Of a stretch of 64,000 nt of DNA, positions 1 to 9,181 are shown piece by piece. Location: the NCBI GenBank assembly GCA_964529415.1, contig CAZGWD010000014.1, positions 1 to 64,000 of the forward strand, given 5' to 3'. Made by a program: the position numbers and the translations under genes. The DNA comes from CAYMPH01 sp964529415 (GTDB lineage: Bacteria > Spirochaetota > UBA4802 > UBA5550). How positions within the stretch are numbered: position 1 is the stretch's first letter; every line of letters starts with the position of its first letter. Below the pieces are notes generated by a model, which worked only from the letters and a program-made list of their open reading frames with translations, had not been told where the DNA came from and searched no databases.

Positions 1-55
1 GGTTGCCCCCGGCGGATTTTGAGTCCGCTGCGTCTGCCAGTTTCACCACTTCGGC
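1..55 (-). tRNA. tRNA-Leu (CAA), 3' part cut off by the window edge
   Basis: On the minus strand the sequence begins GCCGAAGTGGTGAAACTGG, the usual 5' end of a bacterial tRNA-Leu with its D arm. A five-pair anticodon stem (GCGGA/TCCGC) encloses the loop CTCAAAA, which gives anticodon CAA. The gene runs off the window in its long variable arm, so the T arm and acceptor end are not visible. Confidence 0.93.
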
Positions 56-71
56 ATAAGTTTAACAAGTA

Positions 72-90
72 TCCCCGCTCATGGCGGGGA
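72..90. other. 7-bp GC hairpin between tRNA-Leu and the thioesterase gene
   Basis: TCCCCGC and GCGGGGA are perfect inverted arms around a five-base loop, in an otherwise AT-rich gap. It lies after the end of the minus-strand thioesterase gene and 16 bases before the tRNA 5' end. A clean T run is missing on both sides, so it may be a weak terminator or a processing hairpin. Confidence 0.4.
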
Positions 91-162
91 TATATATTTA
101 AGGAACAAAAAATAATATTAACATAGTATTCCTTTGTAAATTATAAAAACATATTAAAAAAA

Positions 163-579
163 TTATTCAGGCTGAGGAATTTCATCAACCTCTATATATT
201 TGCCTTTTGCTCTGGCAACAATTTTGCCCATTTCATTCTCTATCTCAGCTCTGTTCTCAATGACCTTTTTGCTTTTCTTCACATACCAGCCTCGTATATA
301 AAGATTTTCCTTTATATACGCAGGTTGAAGATATCTGATTGTTATTTCGCTTGTCAGAGCCATAATATCAAGGTACTTATTTACCGTAATCATGGTTTCA
401 TCAAGCAATGCAGCAACAACACCTGCATGAATTATGTTAGGAGGCCCTTCCAGAAATTCATCTGCAGTGTATTCCCCGTACGCAGTTTTTGTATCATCAT
501 CAAACTTCAGCTTCAGTTTCAATCCGCGTGGATTTTCTGCTCCGCAGCCAAAGCATATTTTATCCTCAAATTCTATCAT
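163..579 (-). CDS. PaaI-type hotdog-fold thioesterase
   Basis: Probable cytoplasmic acyl-CoA thioesterase of 138 residues, a normal length for a single-hotdog protein. The N-terminal C-F-G-C-G-x-x-N-P-x-G-L (residues 9-20) is common in PaaI-like thioesterases. The central hotdog helix carries HAGVVAALLDE (51-61), where His51 and Glu61 match the usual catalytic region. The strands after residue 75 (EITIRYLQPA) complete the fold. The substrate cannot be read from the sequence. It is monocistronic, lying between tRNA-Leu and a small MshEN-like gene on the same strand. The ribosome-binding site is weak. Confidence 0.85.
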   Translation of the reverse strand: MIEFEDKICFGCGAENPRGLKLKLKFDDDTKTAYGEYTADEFLEGPPNIIHAGVVAALLDETMITVNKYLDIMALTSEITIRYLQPAYIKENLYIRGWYVKKSKKVIENRAEIENEMGKIVARAKGKYIEVDEIPQPE

Positions 580-634
580 AATGCCATTTTTCTCGGATTA
601 TAGTGTTTTTGTCAAGAAATAAATAATTGGAGAG

Positions 635-919
635 CTATTTGGACTTTATTTTACTCATAATCAGGTCAACTTCTTCCTGATCAAGCCATTCATCAACGTG
701 GATTGGATTCGAATCTGTAAACATTATATACATTTCAAGAGCCATAATAATATCTTCTTTGGATAATACTCCCTGAGTGACTAAAATTTCTCCTACGAGC
801 CTATCCTTATTGTCTTTCTGCATCAATAATGCTTCTTTGAGCTGGTCTTCAGTAATAATACCATTTTGAACGAGAAACTCGCCCACCTGAATATCCAGTT
901 TTTTATCATATTCGGGCAT
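635..919 (-). CDS. Small MshEN-like (type II secretion ATPase N-terminal) protein
   Basis: A 94-residue protein made almost only of two successive motifs of the form V-G-E-x-L-x-x-x-G-x-(I/L)-x-x-(E/D)-x-(L/I)-x-x-A-L. These are typical of the MshEN domain, the N-terminal module of GspE/PilB-type ATPases, which binds cyclic di-GMP in some members. Here it stands alone without an ATPase. The ATG at 919 is chosen over one eight codons upstream because GGAG lies 7 bases before it. The first motif lacks the usual leading Arg, so ligand binding is uncertain. Probably a cytoplasmic signalling adaptor. Confidence 0.65.
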   Translation of the reverse strand: MPEYDKKLDIQVGEFLVQNGIITEDQLKEALLMQKDNKDRLVGEILVTQGVLSKEDIIMALEMYIMFTDSNPIHVDEWLDQEEVDLIMSKIKSK

Positions 920-1051
920 TAAACAGCTCCAAAAGCAATTCATGATATAGGAAATAATATTTTTTATTTATCATATCTTCATATTAACATGTCAAGCTTT
1001 AATTTTCTTGACTTATTAAACAATAAAATTTTTAAATAATATAAGGTCGAT

Positions 1052-1681
1052 ATGAAATTAAATAATAAATATAAAATTTTAATCATCACCGTTCTGACAG
1101 CAGCTATTTCAATGTCTGCCTATATTTATATATATTCACAGACGGATAAAAAAATAACTTACACAGGCAGTGCAGCCTGCGGGGAATGTCATGGTCAGGA
1201 ATCAATCGGCAACCAGAATAAAATATGGCGCTCATCCCCTCATGCCAGGGCTTTCCGGACTTTAAAATCGGAAAAAGCATTAAAAATATCAGAAAACAGG
1301 GATATTAAAGATCCGTCAAATGATTCAAACTGTTTAAAATGCCATTCTACAGGCGGCGGAAAAACACAGGAATTGAAAGAGGAAGGAGTCGGTTGTGAAG
1401 CCTGTCACGGTCCAGGCAGCATATATAGCGAGATGAGCATTCATGTAAATTATACAAACAGGGAATCAGCCTACAATAAATCCATTAAATACGGCATGTA
1501 TCCTATCCTTGGTATAAAACATCTGAAAAAAAGAGAGAAACTCTGTCTTCACTGCCATAATTCAGACAGGCCTTGCTTTCCGACAGATATGCAGGAAATT
1601 CAGAGGCAGCTGCATCCAATTCAGGTGATTGACACTTTAAGGAAAAGAGATGTGGATTTCAGCCACCGGCTTCGCAGATAG
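1052..1681 (+). CDS. Tetraheme cytochrome c (c554-like)
   Basis: A 209-residue exported protein with an N-terminal hydrophobic signal or anchor at about residues 8-29. Four CxxCH heme sites follow: CGECH (43-47), CLKCH (94-98), CEACH (115-119) and CLHCH (165-169). The stretch W-R-S-S-P-H-A-R-A-F after the first heme is common in cytochrome c554/NrfA-like multiheme families, where the His can be a distal ligand. It probably transfers electrons in the periplasm; the partner is unknown because no reductase gene is adjacent. AAGGT precedes the ATG. Its last 23 bases overlap the convergent gene on the other strand. Confidence 0.85.
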   Translation: MKLNNKYKILIITVLTAAISMSAYIYIYSQTDKKITYTGSAACGECHGQESIGNQNKIWRSSPHARAFRTLKSEKALKISENRDIKDPSNDSNCLKCHSTGGGKTQELKEEGVGCEACHGPGSIYSEMSIHVNYTNRESAYNKSIKYGMYPILGIKHLKKREKLCLHCHNSDRPCFPTDMQEIQRQLHPIQVIDTLRKRDVDFSHRLRR

Positions 1682-2645
1682 AGCGTTTGGCTTTTGAATC
1701 AAGCCTCAGCCATCTTAGCCCTTCTGATATCAGCATCATCTTTTTCAGAGAACTTATATGATTGATTACATCGTGAAATTCATTTTCTTCAAAAATATTA
1801 TCAAAAGAGAATACTTCCTTTTCATTTTGAAAAAATACCTGGCTTAAGTTCCCTTTCGCGTATACCGGATTATTTGAAAAACACCTGCAGCTGTTCAATT
1901 TATCAATTTTTACTGCAGTCTGTTTCCTGAAAAGAATATCAAGCAGGAAACTGTAAAGCTCATCATGCGCAAGTATAACTTTTGAAATTCTGTTCAGCCC
2001 GGACATGAATTCATGAACAAACATTCCTTTTTTCATATCCTTGTAAACAATGACAGGTGAACGCTTCATTTCAATTTTTAAAAATGATTTTTTTATAAGC
2101 TCCGGAATTTGAATATTTTCCATACCTATATTTATAAGAATCATCTGAACATCTTCTTCAGAAATTTTCTTAAACAGCGAGTTAATTGAATCTGCAATGA
2201 GTGCTTTATAACCGAATCGGGATGTTATTGTTTTAATTATGCTTATTGCAGCAGCATCATCATCGAGTATCGCTATCCGTCCGTGAATTTCTTTATCCCT
2301 TCTTTCAAGCGAGCGCAGATATAAAGCTGTTCTTTTCGGATCACAGGGCATCAGCAAATCTGCAATTCCATTTTCGAGAAGAAGGCATTTCATCTGATCA
2401 TTAATTTCATCTGCAACGCATACAACCTTGCAGTTTTCAATCACGCTTCTCGCAAGATTAAGTTCCTGCATAAAATTTTTAACTGTAAGTTCTATTACAA
2501 AATAGCCGGAATTTTTCTGGGATAAAATCGGATTAAGCAAAATCTCATCAACAGGATAATTATATTCATTAACAATAAAATCAGCTTTTGAAACAGTTTC
2601 AGAAAACAAACTGTTCTTATACGTGGCAATATGAACTTTTTTCAT
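1659..2645 (-). CDS. Response-regulator-like protein with a degenerate receiver domain
   Basis: A 328-residue cytoplasmic protein. Residues about 122-210 read like a receiver domain: RIAILDDDAAA at the start keeps the acidic pair, but the phosphoacceptor position in the third strand is Asn (ILINIGMEN) where an Asp is expected. The Lys of the conserved K-P is not recognisable. Phosphorylation is therefore unlikely by the normal route. The first 120 residues (VCVADEINDQMKCLLLENG) look like a second, more diverged receiver. The C-terminal 110 residues match nothing I know. No kinase gene is nearby. The ribosome-binding site is poor. Confidence 0.55.
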   Translation of the reverse strand: MKKVHIATYKNSLFSETVSKADFIVNEYNYPVDEILLNPILSQKNSGYFVIELTVKNFMQELNLARSVIENCKVVCVADEINDQMKCLLLENGIADLLMPCDPKRTALYLRSLERRDKEIHGRIAILDDDAAAISIIKTITSRFGYKALIADSINSLFKKISEEDVQMILINIGMENIQIPELIKKSFLKIEMKRSPVIVYKDMKKGMFVHEFMSGLNRISKVILAHDELYSFLLDILFRKQTAVKIDKLNSCRCFSNNPVYAKGNLSQVFFQNEKEVFSFDNIFEENEFHDVINHISSLKKMMLISEGLRWLRLDSKAKRSICEAGG

Positions 2646-2718
2646 AAAATATTATGTCTCATTAAAGAGTCCTTCTGTCAATTAATTTATTTATTTATTA
2701 GGAAATTTAAAATTTCTG

Positions 2719-2950
2719 GTCTCGGCTCCGCTCGACAAGCGTAAATGATAACCGATAGCTTAATCTGCAAAACTGAGATGCGTTTAGCATGTTCATCGAG
2801 CTGAGCCGAGATGCCTACAGCAAACTCATCAAGCTAAGCTGAGAAGCAATTCCGTAAACGCTCATTGAGGGAAGCCGAGATGCAATCCCCAAACGCTCAT
2901 CGAGCGAAGCCGAAATACCTACAGCACGTTCATCGAGCGGAGTCGAGATG
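2719..2950. repeat. Degenerate 33-36 bp tandem repeat patch with one inverted copy
   Basis: The 309-base gap 2646-2954 holds no gene. From about 2792 the unit (C/T)TCATCGAGC-GAAGCCGAGATGC recurs at 2792, 2825, 2861, 2896 and 2929, a spacing of 33-36 bases. A reversed copy, CTCGGCTCCGCTCGA, lies at 2720-2734. Each core is itself partly palindromic (TCGAGCGGAGCCGAG). The intervening bases also resemble each other (CCTACAGCA, AATCCCCAAACG), unlike CRISPR spacers. The GC content is clearly higher than the surroundings. Confidence 0.8.
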
Positions 2951-2954
2951 AGCC

Positions 2955-4700
2955 TTAAAATTTAATTACAACTATTGTAAAATCGTCTTCCAGCTCTTCA
3001 GAGCTTCCGGCACTTCCTGCTTCGCACATCATGGCAATAATATCATCCGGCTCCCTGTCTTTCATTTTCAGAAGATTTTCTATTATGACTTCTTCTGCAA
3101 GGCTTATATCCGAATTGTCGTCAAAAGTTTCTATAACTCCGTCAGTGCAGAGCACCAGTATGTCACCAGGATTAAATAAAACTATTCTTTCCTCGAATAC
3201 GGAATTTTCATAAATACCCAGAGGTTTTCCCAGAGCATTCAGACGCTCTACTACATTAGAATCATGTCTTACAAGAAACTGATTGTTATGGCCTGCGCTG
3301 CCATAGGTTATCAGGCGGTTATGCGCGTCAATAGTTGCATAAAACATTGTTACAAACATTCCATGCTCAGAATCATAAAAAATATACTTGTTCGACTGAA
3401 GAAGAAGAGGTGCAGGCATTTTATGTATTCTGCTTTCAGATCTTACTATATTCCTTGCAACACCCATGAACATGGCTGCAGGTATGCCTTTTCCTGAAAC
3501 ATCCGCAACAAGAATGCCGTATTTATTTTCTTCGAGAATAAAAAAATCATAAAAATCCCCGCCCACAACCTTAGCAGGCATGTTAAATGCCGCCATTTTA
3601 TGGCCTGCGTAAACCTTCGGCAGTTTAGGAATAATTTTACGCTGAAGTTCTGCAGCAATTGATATCTCATCATGCAGTCTCTGCCTTAAAAGCGATTCCC
3701 TGTAGTGTTTTAAATTCTGAAATGCTTCTCCCACCTGGGTTGCGGCAGTCGAGAGGACTCTCAGATCAAATGAGTCAAAACAGATTCCATTTTCTTTATC
3801 AGCCACATTTAAAACGCCGATGGATGTGTTATTGACTATTATAGGTACTGATATAAAAGAATTTGTAAGATATTCGCCGCTTGAAACTCTAAGAGATTCA
3901 GGAAGGTCGGTATTAATATCTGAAACTATCATAGGATCAGCGCATAAAAACACATGAGCTGAAATTGAACCGACTGCAGGTATGGCATATCCTTCTTCAA
4001 TATTATCCGGAAGACCGGATGAAGCGATTAAATCGAGAAAAATTCCGGATTCATTTACAATAAAAAAAGAAGCACGTTTAGCCTTGAGAGATTTTCTTAT
4101 AAGATCAATTACTTCTGTAAAAATTTTTGTTGTTTCTTTTTTTGTTAGAGAAAGGGCCTGTGATACCTGATAAAGTGTTGTCAGTTCATGTACCCTGTTA
4201 TTAAGATCATCGTATAGCCTGCGGTTATCAATTGCAATAGCAGCCTGGCTTGCAAGATGCCTTCCCATGTCGAGATCCTCTTCTGTGAATTTATCTCTGT
4301 CTATAGTATTTACAATTTCCAGAACTCCAATAAGCGATCCCATAACTTTCATGGGCATACACAAAATATTACGTGTTCGGAAATCACTTTTTCTGTCGAT
4401 TTCCTTAAAAAACCTCGGATCGTTTTCCGGGTCGTTTACAATTAAAGGCTCGCCGGTTTTTGCAACAGTTCCTGCAATACCGCGTCCTTCAGGAATTCTT
4501 TCTCCCTGAATAATGTCTCCTTTCGAACCTATAACTATGTTAAAAATCAGGTCCTCTGTCCTTGCATCATACAGGAGAAGAGATGCTCCTTCGGAGTTTA
4601 AAACATCTTTCGCAGTATCCATTATTGACCGTAAAAGATCTGCAAGAGCAAGACGCGAATTAATTTTATCTGAAATGCTGTTCAGCTTTGAAAAATTCAT
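2955..4700 (-). CDS. GAF-GAF-SpoIIE (PP2C) serine phosphatase, RsbU type
   Basis: A 581-residue cytoplasmic signalling phosphatase. It has a first GAF domain (about 15-165), a second GAF domain (about 180-330), a short helical linker, and a C-terminal SpoIIE/PP2C domain (about 350-581). The linker starts AAELQRKIIP and the catalytic motifs are KVVGGDFYDFF, VADVSGKGIPAA and GDILVLCTDGVIE, with the metal-binding aspartates present. Such enzymes dephosphorylate STAS anti-anti-sigma factors; a STAS gene lies at 33656-34003. The ATG at 4700 is preferred: it is 2 bases after the polA stop with AGAGG 10 bases upstream. A TTG at 4706 overlapping the stop is possible. Confidence 0.88.
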   Translation of the reverse strand: MNFSKLNSISDKINSRLALADLLRSIMDTAKDVLNSEGASLLLYDARTEDLIFNIVIGSKGDIIQGERIPEGRGIAGTVAKTGEPLIVNDPENDPRFFKEIDRKSDFRTRNILCMPMKVMGSLIGVLEIVNTIDRDKFTEEDLDMGRHLASQAAIAIDNRRLYDDLNNRVHELTTLYQVSQALSLTKKETTKIFTEVIDLIRKSLKAKRASFFIVNESGIFLDLIASSGLPDNIEEGYAIPAVGSISAHVFLCADPMIVSDINTDLPESLRVSSGEYLTNSFISVPIIVNNTSIGVLNVADKENGICFDSFDLRVLSTAATQVGEAFQNLKHYRESLLRQRLHDEISIAAELQRKIIPKLPKVYAGHKMAAFNMPAKVVGGDFYDFFILEENKYGILVADVSGKGIPAAMFMGVARNIVRSESRIHKMPAPLLLQSNKYIFYDSEHGMFVTMFYATIDAHNRLITYGSAGHNNQFLVRHDSNVVERLNALGKPLGIYENSVFEERIVLFNPGDILVLCTDGVIETFDDNSDISLAEEVIIENLLKMKDREPDDIIAMMCEAGSAGSSEELEDDFTIVVIKF

Positions 4701-4702
4701 AA

Positions 4703-7408
4703 TCAATGAGCCTCTTCCCAGTTTTTTCCCCAGCCGGTATCAACGATTACCGGAATATCCAGCCTGACCGCGTTTTCCATATTTGTTTTTACTATTTTCT
4801 CAACTTTTTCTTTTTCACTTTCATGCACTTCAATGACAAGTTCATCGTGAACCTGCATTATCATTCTGCTCTTCATATTCAAAGAATTCAACTCATTAAA
4901 AATTTTAATCATGGCAATTTTAATCATATCAGCTGAAGTTCCCTGGATCGGCGTATTTATCGCTATCCTTTCAGCGCCTTCTCTCATAAAAACAGTTTTG
5001 GAATTAATTTCAGGCACCGGCCTTTTTCTGCCAAGCATGGTTTTAACATAACCATTTTTTTTTGCAAAATCAATTGTTTCATCAATATATTTTCTGAATC
5101 CGGGATAAGTTTCAAAATAAATTCTGATAAAATCAGCAGCTTCCTTAAAACCGATATCCGCCTGCTGAGAAAGCCCGTACGGCGAAACTCCATATATTGT
5201 TGCAAAATTTATTATTTTAGCCTGCCTTCTCATATCGGAATTAACACTGTCAATCGGAACACCGAACACAGATGAAGCAGTCATGTTGTGAATGTCAATC
5301 CCGTCCCTGAATGCACGAATCATGTTTTCATCACCTGAAAGATGTGCAGCAAGACGAAGCTCGATCTGGGAATAATCCGCAGACAAAAAAATAAATCCTT
5401 TATCAGGAATAAAACCGCGGCGGATTTTTTTGCCGAAGTCATCCCTTATAGGAATATTCTGCAGATTCGGATCAGAAGACGAGAGCCTTCCGGTTGCAGC
5501 TACAGTCTGGTTGTAAGAAGTATGTATCCTGCCGGTTTTCGGAATAATTATCTGTGGAAGAGCATCTATATACGTGTTTTTTAATTTGCTGAGAGTCCTG
5601 TATGATATCAGATGTTTGATAATAGGGTGTTTTCCCTGAAGAGCTTCAAGCACTGTAATGTCAGTTGAAAATCCAGTCTTGGTTTTTTTAACCGGTTTCA
5701 TTCCAAGCTTATCAAACAAAATTCCTGCAAGTTCCTGGGTGGAATTAATATTGAATTCCACGCCGGATTCTTTAAAAATATTTTTTTCAACATCCGCAAG
5801 AAGCTTATTGTTCTCTGAAGCAAGCTCTTTAAAATATTCTGTATCAACTTTCACTCCGCAGCTTTCCATCTCAGAAAGAATTTCAATTAGCGGCATTTCG
5901 ATATTAAAAAATAAATCCGAAAGTTCATTATCAGAAATTTTCTTTTCAAAAATATTATAAAGCCTGAGTGCAATATCTGCATCTTCAATTGCATACTCAG
6001 CTGTTTGCTCAACCGGAATTTCAGAAATTGAAACAGCGTTTTTACCCTTGCCTGTAAGTTCTGTATATGTGATCGTTTTATAATTAAGATAATTTTCAGC
6101 CAGATCATCAAGATTGTGGCGCCGCTCATTGGGGTTGATAAGATATGACGCGATCATTGTATCAAAATAAACGCCTGCAAGCTTAATGCCCTGATTTCTA
6201 AAAACTGAAAGGTCATACTTTATATTCTGCCCGATTTTTTTTATTGATGGATCTTCCAGAATATCCTTTAAAATTGCAAGAGCCTGTTTGAGAGGAATCA
6301 TATTTTCAGGAAACAGGCTTGTGCTCAATAAAGGCAAATACCAGCCTGCTTTTTCTTTTATTGACAGAGAAATTCCTACAAGTTCTGCTTCTATCGGCTG
6401 GAGTGATGTTGTTTCAGTATCAACAGACACAATTCCTGCTTTCTTGATTTCAGCTACTGCTTTTAATAGGCTTTCCTCATCTCTAATAATTTCATATTTT
6501 TTAACTTCCGCCTTTTGTTTTGCGCCTGCGGTTTTAGTTTCCTCTCCGAAAAAATCCCTAACAATGGAATTCATCTCAAGCTTTTTGAAATACTCGCGGA
6601 TCTCAGGAGTATTAAACGAAGGAACATTAAGTTTATCTACATCAAGATCAATTGCAATATCCTTTCTGATTGTAACAAGGTCCCTGCTCAGATATGCCAT
6701 TTCCTTTTCTTTAATGAGAAGTTCTTTTATCTTGCCCTTGATGTTTTCTATATTTTCATAAATCCCGTCAAGAGATCTGTATTCACTTATCAGCTTCAGC
6801 GCGCCTTTCTCGCCAATGCCCTTAACTCCCGGGACATTATCAGATGTATCGCCTGTAATAGCCATATAATCAATCACCTGCTCAGGACGTATTCCGAGTT
6901 TGCTTTCAACTGCTTCTGAATCATAAATTTCGTACTCGGAAATTCCTTTTTTGTTCGCATATATAGTTACATTTTCATTCACAAGCTGATACGCGTCCTT
7001 GTCTCCTGTAACAAGAACCACCTCAAGATTTTCTGAAGCGTAATTCGCAGAAACAGTGCCAAGAATATCGTCAGCTTCGAAATTTGGCTCCATCAGCATC
7101 TTAATGCCAAGCACCTGGACCATGTTTTTTATTTCTTCTATCTGGGATTTCAAATCATCCGGCATCTTCTGTCTGTTGGCTTTATACTCGGAATACAGAT
7201 CAAACCTGAAAGATTTTTTCGGCGGATCAAAAGCAACTGCAAGATAATCCGGTTTCTGTTCCTCTATTAACTTAAAAAGCATTCTTACAAAACCGAAAAT
7301 TGCAGACGTATTCTGGCCGCTTGAATTCTTCAGAGGATTTTTTATAAAAGCAAAATAAGCGCGATAACAAAGCGCATGTCCGTCAATAATATAAAGCGTT
7401 TTACTCAA
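4703..7408 (-). CDS. polA: DNA polymerase I
   Basis: A 901-residue DNA repair and Okazaki-fragment polymerase of full family length. The 5'-3' exonuclease occupies about 1-290 (IIDGHALCYRAYFA, VTGDKDAYQLV, GVKGIGEKGALKL). The 3'-5' exonuclease follows at about 310-495 and keeps its acidic residues (SVDTETTSL, YAIEDAD), so proofreading should be active, unlike the Thermus and Bacillus-type enzymes. The polymerase domain spans about 510-901 with DPNLQNIPIR, SADYSQIELR, RRQAKIINFATIYG and QVHDELVIEV. The start is TTG, supported by GGAGG 6 bases upstream. The downstream phosphatase gene is translationally close. Confidence 0.97.
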   Translation of the reverse strand: MSKTLYIIDGHALCYRAYFAFIKNPLKNSSGQNTSAIFGFVRMLFKLIEEQKPDYLAVAFDPPKKSFRFDLYSEYKANRQKMPDDLKSQIEEIKNMVQVLGIKMLMEPNFEADDILGTVSANYASENLEVVLVTGDKDAYQLVNENVTIYANKKGISEYEIYDSEAVESKLGIRPEQVIDYMAITGDTSDNVPGVKGIGEKGALKLISEYRSLDGIYENIENIKGKIKELLIKEKEMAYLSRDLVTIRKDIAIDLDVDKLNVPSFNTPEIREYFKKLEMNSIVRDFFGEETKTAGAKQKAEVKKYEIIRDEESLLKAVAEIKKAGIVSVDTETTSLQPIEAELVGISLSIKEKAGWYLPLLSTSLFPENMIPLKQALAILKDILEDPSIKKIGQNIKYDLSVFRNQGIKLAGVYFDTMIASYLINPNERRHNLDDLAENYLNYKTITYTELTGKGKNAVSISEIPVEQTAEYAIEDADIALRLYNIFEKKISDNELSDLFFNIEMPLIEILSEMESCGVKVDTEYFKELASENNKLLADVEKNIFKESGVEFNINSTQELAGILFDKLGMKPVKKTKTGFSTDITVLEALQGKHPIIKHLISYRTLSKLKNTYIDALPQIIIPKTGRIHTSYNQTVAATGRLSSSDPNLQNIPIRDDFGKKIRRGFIPDKGFIFLSADYSQIELRLAAHLSGDENMIRAFRDGIDIHNMTASSVFGVPIDSVNSDMRRQAKIINFATIYGVSPYGLSQQADIGFKEAADFIRIYFETYPGFRKYIDETIDFAKKNGYVKTMLGRKRPVPEINSKTVFMREGAERIAINTPIQGTSADMIKIAMIKIFNELNSLNMKSRMIMQVHDELVIEVHESEKEKVEKIVKTNMENAVRLDIPVIVDTGWGKNWEEAH

Positions 7409-7511
7409 ATAAAGCCTCCGGTTAATTTAGAAACAACAGCGCGCGGGACATAACAGGCCGCAGGAAGAATTAAAATAAAATCATTAAAAAAAGGAAAGTA
7501 AAAAATAAGGT

Positions 7512-9164
7512 TTAGAATTGACTTTTTATTTTTTCTTTAATTGTTTTTTTCCTGTAAAACAGAGATATCAATATAAAGATTGGTCCCGAAATCAATAGCG
7601 CATATGATGATTCTGTTTTCCCGATTGAATAAATCATATATCCACCGGTTAAGATCAGAATCCCTGAAATAAAAAAAGAAAGTTTTATAAAAAAAGATTT
7701 CATAGAGGCAATGCTTTCCTCGAATTCAATCAGCTCAATTTTTATTTTCACCTTTCCGGATTCAATGCCTTCAATAAAATTTCCGGCTTTTACAGGCAGC
7801 TCATATAGAGCTGTTAAATTTTTCTTAAAAGATTCCATTAAGGCCGCTGCAGAACTTCGCAGATTTTTCTTTATTATTTCATTTGCATATGGTTTTAAAG
7901 TTTCAATTACAGGGAATTCAGGGTTAAGAGTTGATATGATCCCAATTAGCGTGCTTACTGTTTTACCAATAAAAGCCCAATCCACAGGAACAGAAAACGG
8001 TTCAGATCTAATTATTTCTATAATATAATCCTGTATCGATGAAACATCAATATCCTGGAAAGACTCCCTTGCGAGGTTTGCCTTGCCTATCACATTGTCC
8101 ATAAAAAATTTCACTACAGGGAGTAGAATATTCCGGTTTATACCTTTTTTAATAAAACCAAGTGAATCAAGGGCTGCAATAATTTTTTCGGGATTTTTTG
8201 CAATTACAGCTTCCACAGAATTCTTTAATCCGTTTATCATTGAATCAGAAATTTCCCCTGACATTCCGAAATCAAGAAGTGCGATACAGCTGTTTTCAAG
8301 AACAAAAATATTTCCGGGATGTGGATCATAATGAACTGTACCGAATGAAAGAAACTGTTTAACATAAAGCTCAAGTATTCTTTCAGCTATTATATCCGGA
8401 TTATTGTTTCTTAATTCCCAGGTTGATCTGTCTGTAATTTTACTCCCGTCAATATATTCCATAACGAGAATTCTCTGTGTCGAGTATTCAAAATATATCC
8501 GCGGAATTTTTATATAATCATACGCGCTGAAATAAGTTCTGAACCTTTCTGCTATTACAGCTTCCCGCGTAAAATTCAGCTCATCTCCAGTGATTGTAAT
8601 GAACTCATTAATGACGCGGAGAAAATCTCCTCCCATATCTCTAAAAAATCTCAAGGAGGACATAAGCCTGAATATATGGTATATGATTGAAAAATCGAGA
8701 TCAATTATTTTTTCAATCCCGGGTTTGAGTATTTTTACAGCAACAGCATCACCGTTATAAAGCACTGCTTTGTGAACCTGCCCGAGAGAAGCTGAAGATA
8801 CACACGACTCATCCATACTTTTAAAATATCTTGTATAATCACCCAATTCCAACCGGAGCTGTTCATCAATTTTATCAAAAGGCACCGGAGGTACATTGTC
8901 CTGCAAAGGGGAAAGAATTGCAATATATGGATCAGGAAAAATATCCCTGCGGGAACTGAAATACTGGCACATTTTAATAAGAACACCGCCATAGGTTATT
9001 GCTATATTATATAACTGTCTGGCCCTTTTTTCGTGGCGGCGCTTCATTAATAACTCTGCACTCTTATAGCCTTTCTTTTTAATCAGGACATATTCTTTTC
9101 TAAAATCCAGAGCCATAAGAATAAAGAATTTTGCTATTCTGAAAAATCTCCGCTTAATTTTCAT
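7512..9164 (-). CDS. AarF/UbiB (ABC1) atypical kinase family protein
   Basis: A 550-residue protein of the ABC1/UbiB/ADCK family, which acts as an atypical ATPase/kinase in quinone or lipid metabolism. Visible motifs are the N-terminal KxGQ-like LIKMCQYFSSRRDIFPD (Cys replaces the usual Gly), the A-rich loop form SSASLGQVHKA, VAVKILKPG, the catalytic YDPHPGNIFV and LLDFGM. Two hydrophobic helices at about 490-540 should anchor it in the membrane, as in UbiB. It is followed upstream by a phasin-like gene 17 bases away, a pairing also seen elsewhere. The ribosome-binding site is weak. Confidence 0.85.
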   Translation of the reverse strand: MKIKRRFFRIAKFFILMALDFRKEYVLIKKKGYKSAELLMKRRHEKRARQLYNIAITYGGVLIKMCQYFSSRRDIFPDPYIAILSPLQDNVPPVPFDKIDEQLRLELGDYTRYFKSMDESCVSSASLGQVHKAVLYNGDAVAVKILKPGIEKIIDLDFSIIYHIFRLMSSLRFFRDMGGDFLRVINEFITITGDELNFTREAVIAERFRTYFSAYDYIKIPRIYFEYSTQRILVMEYIDGSKITDRSTWELRNNNPDIIAERILELYVKQFLSFGTVHYDPHPGNIFVLENSCIALLDFGMSGEISDSMINGLKNSVEAVIAKNPEKIIAALDSLGFIKKGINRNILLPVVKFFMDNVIGKANLARESFQDIDVSSIQDYIIEIIRSEPFSVPVDWAFIGKTVSTLIGIISTLNPEFPVIETLKPYANEIIKKNLRSSAAALMESFKKNLTALYELPVKAGNFIEGIESGKVKIKIELIEFEESIASMKSFFIKLSFFISGILILTGGYMIYSIGKTESSYALLISGPIFILISLFYRKKTIKEKIKSQF

Positions 9165-9181
9165 TTATAAATTGCGGATAA

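Noticed and set aside
2792..2950. Repeats that might be a CRISPR array
   Set aside because: The segments between cores resemble one another, the cores vary, spacing changes and no cas gene is near.
6288..6761. A 157-codon open frame opposite polA
   Set aside because: polA is unmistakable on the other strand; the plus frame has no family resemblance or ribosome-binding site.
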